From: Alphaproteobacteria bacterium
GTDB taxonomy: Bacteria > Pseudomonadota > Alphaproteobacteria > RF32 > CAG-239
Direction of reading: 5' to 3'
Length of the DNA: 59,309 nucleotides
NCBI GenBank assembly: GCA_015062345.1
Contig: SUUV01000006.1
Span: forward strand, 1-59,309
Shown piece after piece: positions 43,542 through 53,624 of this stretch; the stretch's first letter is position 1; every line of letters begins with the position of its first letter. Under the pieces are notes generated by a model. That model was not told the DNA's origin and searched no databases. It saw only the letters and a program-made list of their open reading frames with translations. A program made the position numbers and the translations under genes.

Positions 43542-44210
43542 TCACATATTTTCAAGAAATTTGCCAAGTTCAATAAAATCGGCAAAAATATGTTTTACAC
43601 CCATTTGTTTTATTTTTTCGATACGAATTTGATTGTTGTTAGTTTTACACCCGACAAAAGCAATCGGTGTCATATTGGCGCTGATTGCCGCTTGCAAGCC
43701 GACAAAAGAATCTTCAACCACCACACAGTCTTTAGGTTCAAATCCCATTTTTTGCGCTGCATACAAAAAAATATCAGGTGCCGGTTTACCGTTTGCAACT
43801 AATTCTGAAGAAAAAGAATTTTTGGAGGTGAATACATCTTCTAAATTACTAAGCTTTACTTTCCACGAAATTCTTGATGCCGGAGTTCCGGTTGCCAAGC
43901 ACTGAGTTTTGTTTATATTTTTGATTGTAGTATCGGCATTTTCAACCAATGGAAAATTTGCATTTACGGTATCGGTAAATTCTTGTTTTACTTCCTCAAA
44001 AAAACTGTCTCCGATTTGAAACCCGAGATTTTGAAATGTTTTTTTAAGTGTGATAATCGACATTCCGCCACACATATAGTAAAAATCTTCAAAATTTTGT
44101 GTATATCCGCATTCTTTTATCATTTTTTGATAAAAAATCTTCATCCAAACACTGTCTGTGTCGGCTATTACACCATCAAAATCCCAAATGATTAATTTTT
44201 TTTGCATCAT
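43542..44210 (-). CDS. HAD-superfamily hydrolase (beta-phosphoglucomutase-like)
   Basis: A 222-residue HAD phosphatase of subfamily IA. Motif I is IIWDFDGVIADTD with the nucleophile Asp, motif II is LATGTPASR, and motif III/IV is KPAPDIFLYAAQ and CVVVEDSFVGLQAA. Relatives include phosphoglycolate phosphatase and beta-phosphoglucomutase, and the substrate cannot be told. It is single and divergent from the A12-promoter gene at 44457. Confidence 0.92.
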   Translation of the reverse strand: MMQKKLIIWDFDGVIADTDSVWMKIFYQKMIKECGYTQNFEDFYYMCGGMSIITLKKTFQNLGFQIGDSFFEEVKQEFTDTVNANFPLVENADTTIKNINKTQCLATGTPASRISWKVKLSNLEDVFTSKNSFSSELVANGKPAPDIFLYAAQKMGFEPKDCVVVEDSFVGLQAAISANMTPIAFVGCKTNNNQIRIEKIKQMGVKHIFADFIELGKFLENM

Positions 44211-44365
44211 CTTTCCCTTTATTAAATTTGCATTAAAAAAGCCGCCGATAATATTAATTTATAAATTTCATATACAAACTATAATGTATATTTGCAAGAA
44301 ATTTGTATATCAAATTTAAAAAGCCAAAGTTTTTTCGGCAATGGCACAACAATTACCTCAAATTT

Positions 44366-44422
44366 GATTTAAATCACTTTTAAGACTCTTTTTACTTGCA
44401 AAAAAAAAAAACGGTTTAGAAT
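44366..44422 (+). promoter_or_regulatory. A12-tract promoter, copy 6 (for a DUF1566-like gene)
   Basis: GATTTAAATC at 44366-44375, 20 bp, TTGCAA at 44396-44401, twelve A, and here TAGAAT at 44417-44422. The leader is short and unlike the others, and the gene is from another family, which makes the shared promoter more telling. Confidence 0.7.
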
Positions 44423-44456
44423 AACAAATATAACCATATTTTTAAGGAGATTTGCT

Positions 44457-45551
44457 ATGATTAAGCTGTTTTTGTTTGTTTTACTTGTTTTCCCGTTGGT
44501 TTCAGAGGCTACAACTTGCGTAAAAGACTATGCCGGCACCGCAAGTTGCGTTGAAAACGAAAACACCGCCGGCGATTGTGAAACTTTGGGTTATTCCTCT
44601 GAAGATGTTGATGGTTGCACAAACTATCTTTATTGCCCTTTTAACACTAATTATAAAAAATGTGTCGCAGGTGGCAATGAGCTTAATTGTGAAGAACTCG
44701 GATATACAACCGATGATAAGTCTGCTTGGTGTTCAAATGTTATCGAATGCCCTAATGATACAGCCTATACAGCTTGTGCTAAAATAGATGAATGTAGTAT
44801 AGGAGACATTTTATACTCAGATGGAAGCTGTTCACCGCTTAGTAGTATTATCCATTATCGTGCATATACTACACCGATTGGTGTAGTATATGCTCTTTCA
44901 GAATTTAAAGGTGGTGTTCCTTACACAACAGAAAACATCTATACCTCGCAACATGGTAGAGCCATAGCTCTAAGAGATTTAACATCTGATAGTACTGAAT
45001 TTACATTTGATGTAAACAACCCTTTTGATAATTCTCTTGAATGTGTTTATACAGGACTGAGGCGTATTTCGTTAGGTGATAGAGATTTTTATGGGAATAG
45101 AATTGCAAAAGCATTTAGCGATAAATCTAAAAATTTATATAACGGAAAGCACTATACATTCGCATTGTCTGATTATTATTACTTAAATTGCAGCGGACTT
45201 AACTACACTCAGCATTGTGGAGATAATGCACCTCAAGCCGCATTGGCATTTTATCCCCCTGAAATTGATAAAGATAATCCCAGAGCCGGAGCGGGTGAAT
45301 GGTATATTCCATCAATTGGCGAATTAGATATTCTATATAAAAATTTAACCACTATTAATCAAGTGCTTGATTCAATGTCAAGCAGTTTTGGTGAAGATGC
45401 TACCGAAATAAACAACACTGATGATTCCGTTTATTATATGTCATCTACAACAAGAAATGGCTACTTATGGACATATAATATGTATTCCGGAACATATGAG
45501 ATAAAAGAGACCGGATTTTGCGGACATCTTCGACCAAGCTTGGAATTTTAA
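44457..45551 (+). CDS. Cys-rich secreted protein with DUF1566-like C terminus
   Basis: A 364-residue secreted protein (signal peptide MIKLFLFVLLVFPLVSEA). The N-terminal 120 residues hold repeated Cys units (CETLGYSSEDVDGC, YCPFNTNYKKC, CEELGYTTDDKSAWC). The C-terminal half has AGEWYIPSIGELDILY and YYMSSTTRN...LRPSLEF, the pattern of DUF1566 (Fib_succ_major-like) domains. It is a close relative of the gene at 49697. It is the only non-DUF4402-like member of the A12-promoter set. A surface role is inferred. Confidence 0.85.
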   Translation: MIKLFLFVLLVFPLVSEATTCVKDYAGTASCVENENTAGDCETLGYSSEDVDGCTNYLYCPFNTNYKKCVAGGNELNCEELGYTTDDKSAWCSNVIECPNDTAYTACAKIDECSIGDILYSDGSCSPLSSIIHYRAYTTPIGVVYALSEFKGGVPYTTENIYTSQHGRAIALRDLTSDSTEFTFDVNNPFDNSLECVYTGLRRISLGDRDFYGNRIAKAFSDKSKNLYNGKHYTFALSDYYYLNCSGLNYTQHCGDNAPQAALAFYPPEIDKDNPRAGAGEWYIPSIGELDILYKNLTTINQVLDSMSSSFGEDATEINNTDDSVYYMSSTTRNGYLWTYNMYSGTYEIKETGFCGHLRPSLEF

Positions 45552-45588
45552 CCCTTTTACAAATTATTATGTTATCATAGCAAACTAC

Positions 45589-45628
45589 AAAAGAGCTTTA
45601 GCTTTTAGGAGCTAAGGCTCTTTTTTTT
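45589..45628 (+). terminator. Rho-independent terminator
   Basis: AAAAGAGCTTTAGCT pairs with AGCTAAGGCTCTTTT (one G-T pair) and a long T run follows. Confidence 0.8.
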
Positions 45629-45689
45629 GAGTATATCAATAAAGCATTACTTATAAACATCAAAAATGAATAAATAATAATTTAAAAAA

Positions 45690-45725
45690 TTTACACTCCC
45701 GCAAATGTTTTTACGGGAGTGTAAA
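45690..45725 (-). terminator. Terminator for the lipoprotein at 45748
   Basis: The perfect 12-bp stem TTTACACTCCCG/CGGGAGTGTAAA lies 22 bp past the stop codon, with A-rich sequence on the left, which reads as T on the minus strand. Confidence 0.65.
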
Positions 45726-45747
45726 CATATAGAAAATAATGTTTTTA

Positions 45748-46539
45748 TTACAAAGCATATTTACAAGGAACATCGGTACCAAGTATAATATACTCAATTT
45801 TATTATATCCGGCATCAAGCACATTAATTCTGATATTATTAATTTCAATTATACGACTGTTTAATGGAAATACAAATTCATCAGACATAGCCATATCACC
45901 TAAAATGTTGTAGGTAAACACCATATTGTCATCTTTAATACCGTTATAAATCAGCTCATAACCGTCAATTATTTCAGAAACTTCCGTTCTGGTGCTAACC
46001 GACGGCAACATATACACATCATCGGGTTCTATAACAAAATCAATATCTAAAACGGCAATACGATTTCCGACCATACGACCGATTTTGTGATAAATTTCAC
46101 CTTCATCATTAACAAGCAAAATGTCTTTATCTTTTCCTTTTTTCACAAGCATATATCTTGTGTTATCAATATTAGTTTCACCAAATGCCGTATATTCCGC
46201 ATTTTTATCAATTCTGACAGGAGAAAATGTCGAACTCATAATTGCATTTTTATTTACTTTTACATTTTCAACACTGTAAAAATCGGTACGATATGTTTTG
46301 CTCGAAACCATGATTCCGTCTGCTCTTGTTGTAAGAACAACATTTTTTTCAATTTTTTCTTCGGTAATTGTCTTACTTTCCGATAAAAATTCTTCCCCAG
46401 TGGTACGGTCATAATTGAACACTTCTTGTGTCTGCCATACCTTAAACGGTATATTGCGACTTGATAAAATATCACCTGCATCAGAAAATGAGCACGCTCC
46501 AAGCATTAAAAAAGATAAAGCAACTGTAAATTTTTTCAT
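45748..46539 (-). CDS. Lipoprotein, unknown
   Basis: A 263-residue lipoprotein with lipobox LGAC near residue 16 (FLMLGACSFSDAG). The mature protein is beta-rich and polar (IVLDIDFVIEP-like segments, ELIYNGIKDDNMVFTYNIL) with no recognised domain. It is divergent from prmA across 90 bp. Outer-membrane or periplasmic location follows from the lipobox; the function is unknown. Confidence 0.78.
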   Translation of the reverse strand: MKKFTVALSFLMLGACSFSDAGDILSSRNIPFKVWQTQEVFNYDRTTGEEFLSESKTITEEKIEKNVVLTTRADGIMVSSKTYRTDFYSVENVKVNKNAIMSSTFSPVRIDKNAEYTAFGETNIDNTRYMLVKKGKDKDILLVNDEGEIYHKIGRMVGNRIAVLDIDFVIEPDDVYMLPSVSTRTEVSEIIDGYELIYNGIKDDNMVFTYNILGDMAMSDEFVFPLNSRIIEINNIRINVLDAGYNKIEYIILGTDVPCKYAL

Positions 46540-46629
46540 AACATTAATCTCTTTGTTGATGTTTAAACATTTTTATGTATAAACTATAAAACATATTTAG
46601 TAAACAAAAAGATAACAAACGGAAAAAAT

Positions 46630-47508
46630 ATGAACAATAATTTATCAAGTTGTACAATTATCACTTTTGAGCCATCAGAAACAATTTCGGAAGATTTAGT
46701 GTTTTTTTTAGATGAATATTTTGATGTTACAGCCTGCAATTATACCGATGACGGCAAAGAAGAATATGTCGGATACGCAGGGCTTGATTTTGATGAGGCT
46801 CATTTTGTTGCATCAGCTAAAATTTCAAATGTGGTTTTGCCGACATATAAAATTGAAGTCTTAAAAAACAAAAATTGGCTGACCGAAAATGTCATAAAAT
46901 TTGACCCTGTCGAAACCGATGATTTTCTTATCTACGGAATTCACGAAAAAAAAGCGCCCTCTACCGATAAACCGACCATAAAAATTTATGCTGCCACCGC
47001 TTTCGGTTCGGGACATCAAACTACAAAATCGTGCTTAAATGCCATAAGTGATTTAAACAAACAAAATGCAAAACACAATAACATTTTGGATATGGGAACA
47101 GGTTCGGGTATATTGGCACTTGCCTGTGCAAAAATTTGGGGTGATGATAACATTCTTGTTACGGCAGTAGATATTGATGACGAATCGGTAAGAGTTACCA
47201 CTCAAAATGCGTTTGACAATAAATTGGAACAATTTTTAAATGTGGCTCAAAGTGACGGATATAACAGCGATATTGTGCAACAAAACGCACCTTACGACAT
47301 TATATTATCAAACATTTTGGCCAGACCTTTAATTGAAATGGCACCGTCATTATATAAACACCTAAAAACCGGCGGATATTGCGTGTTATCCGGCTTTGTT
47401 GATGAACAGGTAGATTGGGTGATTGATGCGCATAAACAACAAGGATTAAGTGTTGTGAAAATGTATAATATTGACAACTGGTATGCGGTTTTAATGGAGA
47501 AAAAATAA
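46630..47508 (+). CDS. prmA: Ribosomal protein L11 methyltransferase
   Basis: A 292-residue SAM-dependent methyltransferase. The SAM-binding motif is LDMGTGSGILALACAK near residue 157, AVDIDDESVRVT follows, and the substrate-side motif is ILSNILARPLIEMAP (NILANPL in most PrmA). An N-terminal domain for L11 recognition precedes it. The next gene begins on its last stop base (TAATG), so the two are co-translated. Confidence 0.93.
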   Translation: MNNNLSSCTIITFEPSETISEDLVFFLDEYFDVTACNYTDDGKEEYVGYAGLDFDEAHFVASAKISNVVLPTYKIEVLKNKNWLTENVIKFDPVETDDFLIYGIHEKKAPSTDKPTIKIYAATAFGSGHQTTKSCLNAISDLNKQNAKHNNILDMGTGSGILALACAKIWGDDNILVTAVDIDDESVRVTTQNAFDNKLEQFLNVAQSDGYNSDIVQQNAPYDIILSNILARPLIEMAPSLYKHLKTGGYCVLSGFVDEQVDWVIDAHKQQGLSVVKMYNIDNWYAVLMEKK

Positions 47509-49181
47509 TGACTTTAACGGATTTTCAGCAACAACTTAAAAGTGAAAATATACAAGCTTTTTTGGTAACCAGAAACAATATGTACTTAAAACAAGACATT
47601 AAAGATGAAGAAAATATGCTTTTACATTTAAGCGGTTTTTCGGGTTCAGATGGTTATATGCTGGTTACACCTTATAAGGCTTGGCTTTTTGTTGACAGCA
47701 GATATTCCATTCAGGCTCGTTTGGAAACCGCAAAAACCACCATTGAAGTTGTTGATGTAAACTCTTTTTTTCCGGCAATTATCGGTTTATTAAAAGAACA
47801 AAACATACAAAACCTTACTTGCAACCCTTGGTGTATAAGTATTTCTGATTGGAACTTGCTTAAAAAAGCCCAAATAAATATGCTCGCAAATGAAACTTTA
47901 CTTGCAAACAAAGTATGCCCTTGCGATGATGTTTTTGAACATAGTTTGGAATTTGCCGGAAAGTCTGCCAAAGAAAAATGCTCAGAAATTGCAAAACTTT
48001 CTCTTGAAAATTTTGATGCCATGCTAATAACTTCGGCCGAAATTGTGTCTTGGCTTGCCAATTTACGGGCTAAAGATTTAGAATTTACTCCGGTTTTGCG
48101 AGCTTATGCCATTTTATCAAAAACCGGCGAATTAAAAATATTTTCCGACAATTGCCGACATAAAGACATTATGCCTTTATCAGAGTTGTATGCGGAACTC
48201 AAAAAATATGCCGATTTAAAACTGCTTATCGACCACAAAACCACACCGCAAAAAATGTTAGATTATATTTGTGACACAACTTTGGTTGTGCATATGTTAA
48301 ACCCGATATCTTTATTTAAGCTCAATAAAAATTCGGTTGAACTTAACGGATTTAAAAATGCTCATATCCGAGACGGAGTAGCTATGGTTAAGTTTTTATA
48401 TTGGCTTGAAAATAATTATCAAAACAAAACCGAAACCGACATTGTTGACAAGTTAAAATATTTTCGTAAACAAAACGATATGTATTTTTCAGACAGTTTT
48501 GCAACCATTGCCGCCAGTGCAAAAAATGCGGCCATTGTGCATTATCACCCCGATACGAAAAACAGTGTGACTTTACAAGAAAATTCGGTTTTATTACTTG
48601 ACAGCGGTGCACAATATTTTGACGGCACTACCGATGTTACCAGAACAATTGCCATCGGTAACCCCTCAGATGAAATCAAAAATGCATTTACTCAAGTTTT
48701 AAAAGCGCATATCAAATTATCATCTTTAATTTTTCCGAACAACATTCAGGCCGCAGCATTAGATGCAATTTGTCGTTCAGAATTATGGCGTTGTTATAAA
48801 AATTACGGACACGGAACAGGCCACAGTGTAGGACATTTTTCAAATGTTCACGAATATCCTTTCGGTTTAAGTCCGAACAATTTCAGAACTGTTCAAGAAA
48901 ATTATGTTACATCAATTGAGCCCGGATATTATCAAGAAAACCAATACGGAATCCGAATTGAAAATATGGTTTATGTTGAAAAAACCGATAATGATGATTT
49001 TTTACAATTTAAAAACCTAACCTTAGTGCCTATTGATAAGCGCTTAATTAATGTTTATATGTTAGACAACGAGGAGCGAAACCGGCTAAACAATTATCAT
49101 AAAGAGGTTATAAATTGTTTAGCTCCACATTTGGATAGCAAAGAAAAGATATGGTTGAAAGGTGTTTGCTCCCCGTTATAA
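47508..49181 (+). CDS. Xaa-Pro aminopeptidase (M24B family)
   Basis: A 557-residue aminopeptidase P-type metalloenzyme with two creatinase-like N-terminal domains and a pita-bread catalytic domain. Metal ligands are visible in LLDSGAQYFDGTTDVTRTI, HGTGHSVGHF, SIEPGYYQ and RIENMVYVE. It cleaves N-terminal residues before proline in the cytoplasm. It is coupled to prmA, a pairing seen in other alphaproteobacteria. Confidence 0.94.
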   Translation: MTLTDFQQQLKSENIQAFLVTRNNMYLKQDIKDEENMLLHLSGFSGSDGYMLVTPYKAWLFVDSRYSIQARLETAKTTIEVVDVNSFFPAIIGLLKEQNIQNLTCNPWCISISDWNLLKKAQINMLANETLLANKVCPCDDVFEHSLEFAGKSAKEKCSEIAKLSLENFDAMLITSAEIVSWLANLRAKDLEFTPVLRAYAILSKTGELKIFSDNCRHKDIMPLSELYAELKKYADLKLLIDHKTTPQKMLDYICDTTLVVHMLNPISLFKLNKNSVELNGFKNAHIRDGVAMVKFLYWLENNYQNKTETDIVDKLKYFRKQNDMYFSDSFATIAASAKNAAIVHYHPDTKNSVTLQENSVLLLDSGAQYFDGTTDVTRTIAIGNPSDEIKNAFTQVLKAHIKLSSLIFPNNIQAAALDAICRSELWRCYKNYGHGTGHSVGHFSNVHEYPFGLSPNNFRTVQENYVTSIEPGYYQENQYGIRIENMVYVEKTDNDDFLQFKNLTLVPIDKRLINVYMLDNEERNRLNNYHKEVINCLAPHLDSKEKIWLKGVCSPL

Positions 49182-49201
49182 TTTTTTAAGGGAGAAACAC
49201 T

Positions 49202-49663
49202 TTGAAAATATGTCTTTATCTTGCCTTATTTTTTATGGTAATAGTCAATCCTTTATCGGCAAATCCGGTTTTTAACAGCGGTAATTATCCGATTGATGAA
49301 CCTTTGCAAGAATATTTTGCCGCAGAAGATGAAAACTATAATAAATCTATAATTTATATCTTTTTTAACAACACTCAAGATTGTTACGATTGTCCGCAAG
49401 CAGTTGAACTTACCGAACAAGTTTACAACGAATATTATTCCGATACATACTCAATGTTTGTCATTAACTATCAGGAAGATAATGAATATGATTTTGCAAC
49501 AGCCTATAATTTGACATCACCGCTGGCCATTGTATTGGTAAAAATTCAAGACGGTCAGGCTTTGGGATATCAAAAAATCAGCAATCCGCAAAATATGCTC
49601 TCATTGGGACAAGATTACATACTATATTTGAGGCAACAAATTGATAACTATTTAGGCACATAA
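49202..49663 (+). CDS. Secreted thioredoxin-like protein
   Basis: A 153-residue protein with a signal peptide (LALFFMVIVNPLSA) and a CYDC motif in NNTQDCYDCPQAVELTE, placed as in thioredoxin-fold redox proteins. The following strand/helix pattern (YSMFVINYQEDNEYDFATAY, SPLAIVLVKIQDG) also fits. The start is TTG at 49202, chosen because AAGGGAG lies 7 nt before it. It closes a transcript with prmA and the peptidase and ends at a terminator. The redox role is inferred from the CxxC. Confidence 0.7.
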   Translation: MKICLYLALFFMVIVNPLSANPVFNSGNYPIDEPLQEYFAAEDENYNKSIIYIFFNNTQDCYDCPQAVELTEQVYNEYYSDTYSMFVINYQEDNEYDFATAYNLTSPLAIVLVKIQDGQALGYQKISNPQNMLSLGQDYILYLRQQIDNYLGT

Positions 49664-49664
49664 A

Positions 49665-49689
49665 AAAGGCTCTTGAAAAAAGAGCCTTT
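49665..49689. terminator. Bidirectional terminator
   Basis: AAAGGCTCTT/AAGAGCCTTT around a 5-nt loop, between convergent genes. Confidence 0.85.
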
Positions 49690-49696
49690 CTTGTAA

Positions 49697-50782
49697 TTAA
49701 AAATTAAAATCAGTTATAAATCGCACTTTTAATTTATTGCTTTTTGCATAGTAGTTTCTTTTACCATCATACATATTGACTTTATATGCTTGAGTGTTAC
49801 TCCTTTGAGTTGAAGACCAATATTCAACTTCTTCCAACGGAGCTGCAACAACACCTTTATCAAGAAGCGTTTGTAAAGTAGCGTTTACCAGTTTTATTGT
49901 TTCACCTGTTGCACCTTTTGCTGAGTTTGCAGATGTTACACCGGCCGGATCCAATCCATATATCATGGCAAGTTCACCGATTGCCGGAAGCCACCATTGT
50001 CCGGCACCATAATTAGCATTATCCTTAATACTTGCATGCGGATAAAACGCAACTGCAGCTTGTGCCGGTACCGACACACAAGATGTCGCCCACGCTTCAC
50101 CTGAAGTTAAAGAACAGCCTGATTTTTTTACTGATGCTATTGTTACTGTCGCCTCTTTTCCGTTATATACATCTGACGATGTATCAACCAATGCGGCTTT
50201 GAGTTCGTCTGCAGTGCTATACATATGAACTCCTGTACTGACATCTTTTAATCCCCAAAAAATTTCATCGTAATATCCGCCATCATATGGTTTATCCGAT
50301 AAAAATTTATAGTTATAATAAAATGTAATATCTTTTAAATTTACGATTTTTCCGTTTCTTCCGTCTTCCGAAGCTTCAAACACAACACCAATGGGAGTAC
50401 CGAGACTGTCTCTGTGTTCTCCGATATCAAAACAAGTTCCGTTGGCATAAAAAACATCACCGATTTTACATCTGGTGGAAACTGCCACACCGGCATTGCA
50501 TAAAGTGTATTGTTCATCGCTCGGACATTTAATTATGTCGGCACACCATTCGCTTTTATCACTTTTGGAAAATTGCAATTTTTCACAATTTACAACCTGA
50601 GAACCGACACATTTTTTATAATTTAAATCAAACGGACAATACATATAGCCGTTTTCCGGACAAGTGTCATCATCTTCGGTTGAAAAGCCCAAACTTGCAC
50701 AATTGGGAACCACTTGACAATCCATAGCCGAATTTGCCTTAAACGAAACTAACATAAGCAATAATAACAAAATATATCTCAT
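49697..50782 (-). CDS. Cys-rich secreted protein with DUF1566-like C terminus
   Basis: A 361-residue secreted protein (signal MRYILLLLLMLVSFKANSA). The N-terminal part has Cys units (CASLGFSTEDDDTC, YCPFDLNYKKC, CEKLQFSKSDKSEWC), the C-terminal part has AGQWWLPAIGELAMIYG and EYWSSTQRSNTQAYKVNMY, the DUF1566 pattern. It is a paralogue of the 44457 gene but lacks the A12 promoter. It follows the smaller Cys-rich gene after 12 nt. Confidence 0.85.
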   Translation of the reverse strand: MRYILLLLLMLVSFKANSAMDCQVVPNCASLGFSTEDDDTCPENGYMYCPFDLNYKKCVGSQVVNCEKLQFSKSDKSEWCADIIKCPSDEQYTLCNAGVAVSTRCKIGDVFYANGTCFDIGEHRDSLGTPIGVVFEASEDGRNGKIVNLKDITFYYNYKFLSDKPYDGGYYDEIFWGLKDVSTGVHMYSTADELKAALVDTSSDVYNGKEATVTIASVKKSGCSLTSGEAWATSCVSVPAQAAVAFYPHASIKDNANYGAGQWWLPAIGELAMIYGLDPAGVTSANSAKGATGETIKLVNATLQTLLDKGVVAAPLEEVEYWSSTQRSNTQAYKVNMYDGKRNYYAKSNKLKVRFITDFNF

Positions 50783-50794
50783 TTTCTTTCCTTT

Positions 50795-51238
50795 TTAGTT
50801 AAAGCAACGAATCTTATTTCTGTCTGCCGGACAAACCAAATAATCGGTACAACTTCCCAAGTTGTCAATATATCCTAAACTTGTACAATATGTTGCATCA
50901 TTAATAATTTGATATAATGAACCACCCCAACAAGTTGCAAAATCAACCGTTCCTACGGGGCACTCAGAATAACAATCAAAACAATCAAGTCCTTTGTAAG
51001 ACACCTCTATACATTTGGCATCATTGGGTTTGTCAGATGTTGCATAGTATCTTCCGTCGGCACAAGTCCACTTTGCACAATGCCATAAAGTCGAATCATA
51101 ATAGCATGCCACACCGCCATACGGACAGGAGCTCTGCGTAAAACCAAGCTCTGCACATTTGGTAACATTATCTTCTACGCATAATGAGGCTTCAACTGTA
51201 TTAGAAAACAACAATATCAGTACGACAACCACCCACAT
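50795..51238 (-). CDS. Small Cys-rich secreted protein
   Basis: A 147-residue secreted protein (signal MWVVVVLILLFSNTVEA) made of Cys modules like those at the N termini of its DUF1566-like neighbours: CAELGFTQSSC, CTSLGYIDNLGSC and LVCPADRNKIRC. It has no DUF1566 part. AAAGGG precedes the ATG. It forms a two-gene operon with the gene at 49697, so the two may act as partners on the cell surface. Confidence 0.75.
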   Translation of the reverse strand: MWVVVVLILLFSNTVEASLCVEDNVTKCAELGFTQSSCPYGGVACYYDSTLWHCAKWTCADGRYYATSDKPNDAKCIEVSYKGLDCFDCYSECPVGTVDFATCWGGSLYQIINDATYCTSLGYIDNLGSCTDYLVCPADRNKIRCFN

Positions 51239-51315
51239 AAAAACATCCCTTTAGACAATAAATATTTCATCTGCATCAAGTTTAGCAAAAAGCTTTTAAT
51301 TTTTCAACTTAAAAA

Positions 51316-51762
51316 TTAAGGCACTACTTTCATTTTTTCGATTAAATCACAAGGCATACGCATCGGACGACGCTTTTGAAGGTTTACATATACCGCTTTT
51401 ACTTTTACCTCAACCAAAACATCTTCACCTCGTTTAATTTCTTGAAGCAATGTTGCGGTTGCACCTTTTTGTTCAATCATCTCACAGCTGACGGTTAACA
51501 AATCATCTAACACTGCCGGTGCTCTATAATCGGCCTCCACATGACGAACCATAAAAGCAAAGCGGTCTTTTTCCAAAATTTCTTGTTGATTACCAAAGCC
51601 TAAATAACGCAAAAACTCTGTTCTTGCCCGTTCGGCAAACTTCAAATAGTTGGCATAATATACCACTGCGCCGGCATCGGTATCTTCATAGTAAATTCGA
51701 ATCGGAAAAACAAATTTTGACCCGACCATTTTTCCTTTCGGTGTTATATCATCACAACTCAT
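51316..51762 (-). CDS. ybgC: YbgC-like acyl-CoA thioesterase
   Basis: A 148-residue hotdog-fold thioesterase. The catalytic [19 protein letters not shown] is near residue 20 and [13 protein letters not shown] follows. It is normally tied to the Tol-Pal operon. I start it at the ATG at 51762 (AAGGG upstream), giving an 11-nt overlap with ruvB. The order ruvA-ruvB-ybgC is the left half of the usual alphaproteobacterial ruv-tol cluster, but tolQ is not next; it is near 31 kb. Confidence 0.92.
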   Translation of the reverse strand: MSCDDITPKGKMVGSKFVFPIRIYYEDTDAGAVVYYANYLKFAERARTEFLRYLGFGNQQEILEKDRFAFMVRHVEADYRAPAVLDDLLTVSCEMIEQKGATATLLQEIKRGEDVLVEVKVKAVYVNLQKRRPMRMPCDLIEKMKVVP

Positions 51763-52828
51763 TTTTTTCCCTTTCAATGTTAGACAACAAATCAAACTGC
51801 GGATTGTCTTTTTTAATTTTCGGTTTTGATATGCCCATATATTGACAACCTAAATCAGAGATAATTCTGCCTCGAGGTGTTCTTTGGATAAAGCCCAATT
51901 TTAACAAAAACGGCTCAACCACTTCTTCAATTGTATCTCTTTCTTCCGAGAGGGCTGCCGCAATTGTATCGGCTCCGACCGGCCCGCCGCCATAGTTTAC
52001 GGCAATACAATTTAAATAGCGCCTGTCAAAATTATCAAGTCCGTAGTTGTCAACATCTAAGCGCCTTAATGCCGTATCGGCCAGTTTGTTGTCAATTTCG
52101 TTTCCGCCCGAAACTGCGCCAAAGTCACGCACTCGGCGCAACAATCTGCCGGCCACACGAGGTGTACCTCTTGAGCGCTTTGCCACTTCCAAAGCGCCGT
52201 TTTCAGATATCGGCATACCCAAAATTGCCGCCCCTCGTAACACAATTTGTTTTAGTTCTTCATGATTGTAAAAATCAAGCCTTAGCGGAATGCCGAATCG
52301 TTCACGCAAAGGTGTTGACAACAGACCCGAACGAGTTGTGGCTCCGACCAATGTAAACGGTTGCAAATCTATCCTGACCGAACGAGCCGAAGGTCCTTCG
52401 CCAATAATTAAATCAAGCTGAAAGTCTTCCATTGCCGAATATAAAACTTCTTCAATTGCCGGATTTAAGCGATGTATTTCATCAATAAACAAAACATCGT
52501 TCGGCTCCAAGTTGGTAAGTATGGCGGCCAAATCGCCCGATTTTGTAATCATCGGTGCGGAAGTTGCCCTAAAGCCCACTCCCAATTCTTTGGCCACAAT
52601 GGAGGCAAGTGTGGTTTTACCAAGCCCAGGAGGGCCAAACAACAACACATGGTCAAGAGCTTCTTTTCTTTGCTTTGCCGCTTCAATAAACACTTTTAAG
52701 TTTTGACATACCGTTGTTTGACCGACAAAGTCGGATAATGTTTGCGGTCTTGTATTAACCGGCGCATTATTTAAGTTTTTTTCATCTTCCGTTAAAGGAT
52801 ACGGACTTACCAATCTTTCTTCTTGCAT
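51752..52828 (-). CDS. ruvB: Holliday junction helicase RuvB
   Basis: A 358-residue AAA+ motor that drives branch migration with RuvA. Walker A is [12 protein letters not shown], Walker B is [11 protein letters not shown], sensor segments are [19 protein letters not shown], and the C-terminal winged helix ends with TPRGRI. It starts 3 nt after the ruvA stop. Confidence 0.98.
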   Translation of the reverse strand: MQEERLVSPYPLTEDEKNLNNAPVNTRPQTLSDFVGQTTVCQNLKVFIEAAKQRKEALDHVLLFGPPGLGKTTLASIVAKELGVGFRATSAPMITKSGDLAAILTNLEPNDVLFIDEIHRLNPAIEEVLYSAMEDFQLDLIIGEGPSARSVRIDLQPFTLVGATTRSGLLSTPLRERFGIPLRLDFYNHEELKQIVLRGAAILGMPISENGALEVAKRSRGTPRVAGRLLRRVRDFGAVSGGNEIDNKLADTALRRLDVDNYGLDNFDRRYLNCIAVNYGGGPVGADTIAAALSEERDTIEEVVEPFLLKLGFIQRTPRGRIISDLGCQYMGISKPKIKKDNPQFDLLSNIEREKNEL

Positions 52829-52831
52829 AGC

Positions 52832-53470
52832 TTAAAAATCCTTTCCGGCAAATTCTTTTAACGACAGTCTGATAAGTTCGGATATCGGCTTATCCGAATT
52901 GTTCTCATAAATTTTTGCCACCACCTTATATGCTTCCAAACGATTATAACCCAAATTAATCAGAGCCGAAATTGTATCTTCGGTTTTGTTATCATTAACA
53001 ATTACGGGGGCAACATTTTCTGATGTGTTATCGGATTTTATATCAGAAAGTAAAACTTCACCCACCGGAACGGTAACAATTTTATCTTTAAGTTCGGTTA
53101 CCAAACGAGCGGCCAATTTCGGCCCCACTCCGGAAGCTCTTAAAAACGAATTTTTATCTTGTGCCGCAACTGCCTGAGCCAATTGAGACGGGGTTAAAAC
53201 CGACAATATGCTCAAACAAACCTTAGCTCCCACTCCTTGAACTTTGGTTAATGTACCAAACCATTCTTTTTCCCAAGCATCATAAAAACCGAACAAAGAT
53301 ATGCTGTCTTCTCTGACAACGGTTTCTATCAAAAGAGATATTTCACTGCCGGTGTTTAATCTTGCTAAAGTTTTTGCGGAGGCAAAAACCAGATATCCCA
53401 CGCCACCGACATCAACAATACAGCTATCTTCAAATATGCTGTCAACAAGTCCTCTAAGTTTTGCTATCAT
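52832..53470 (-). CDS. ruvA: Holliday junction binding protein RuvA
   Basis: A 212-residue RuvA with domain I (MIAKLRGLVDSIFED), the helix-hairpin-helix domain II (LTKVQGVGAKVCLSIL, ASGVGPKLAARLVTELKDK) and domain III (ALINLGYNRLEAYKVV) for RuvB contact. It is the first gene of ruvA-ruvB-ybgC. ruvC, which usually lies upstream, is not present here. Confidence 0.97.
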   Translation of the reverse strand: MIAKLRGLVDSIFEDSCIVDVGGVGYLVFASAKTLARLNTGSEISLLIETVVREDSISLFGFYDAWEKEWFGTLTKVQGVGAKVCLSILSVLTPSQLAQAVAAQDKNSFLRASGVGPKLAARLVTELKDKIVTVPVGEVLLSDIKSDNTSENVAPVIVNDNKTEDTISALINLGYNRLEAYKVVAKIYENNSDKPISELIRLSLKEFAGKDF

Positions 53471-53624
53471 TTATAAATCCTTGAAATTTTTTTTATTACT
53501 GTATATGAGTTTATTACGGCTGACAAGTTTTTTTACATACATTTGCAAAGTTTTAATTTACCCCTTTATTTTTTGTTTTTGAATATTACATATTAGAAAA
53601 TTTTGATAATAAAGGAGAAAATAT

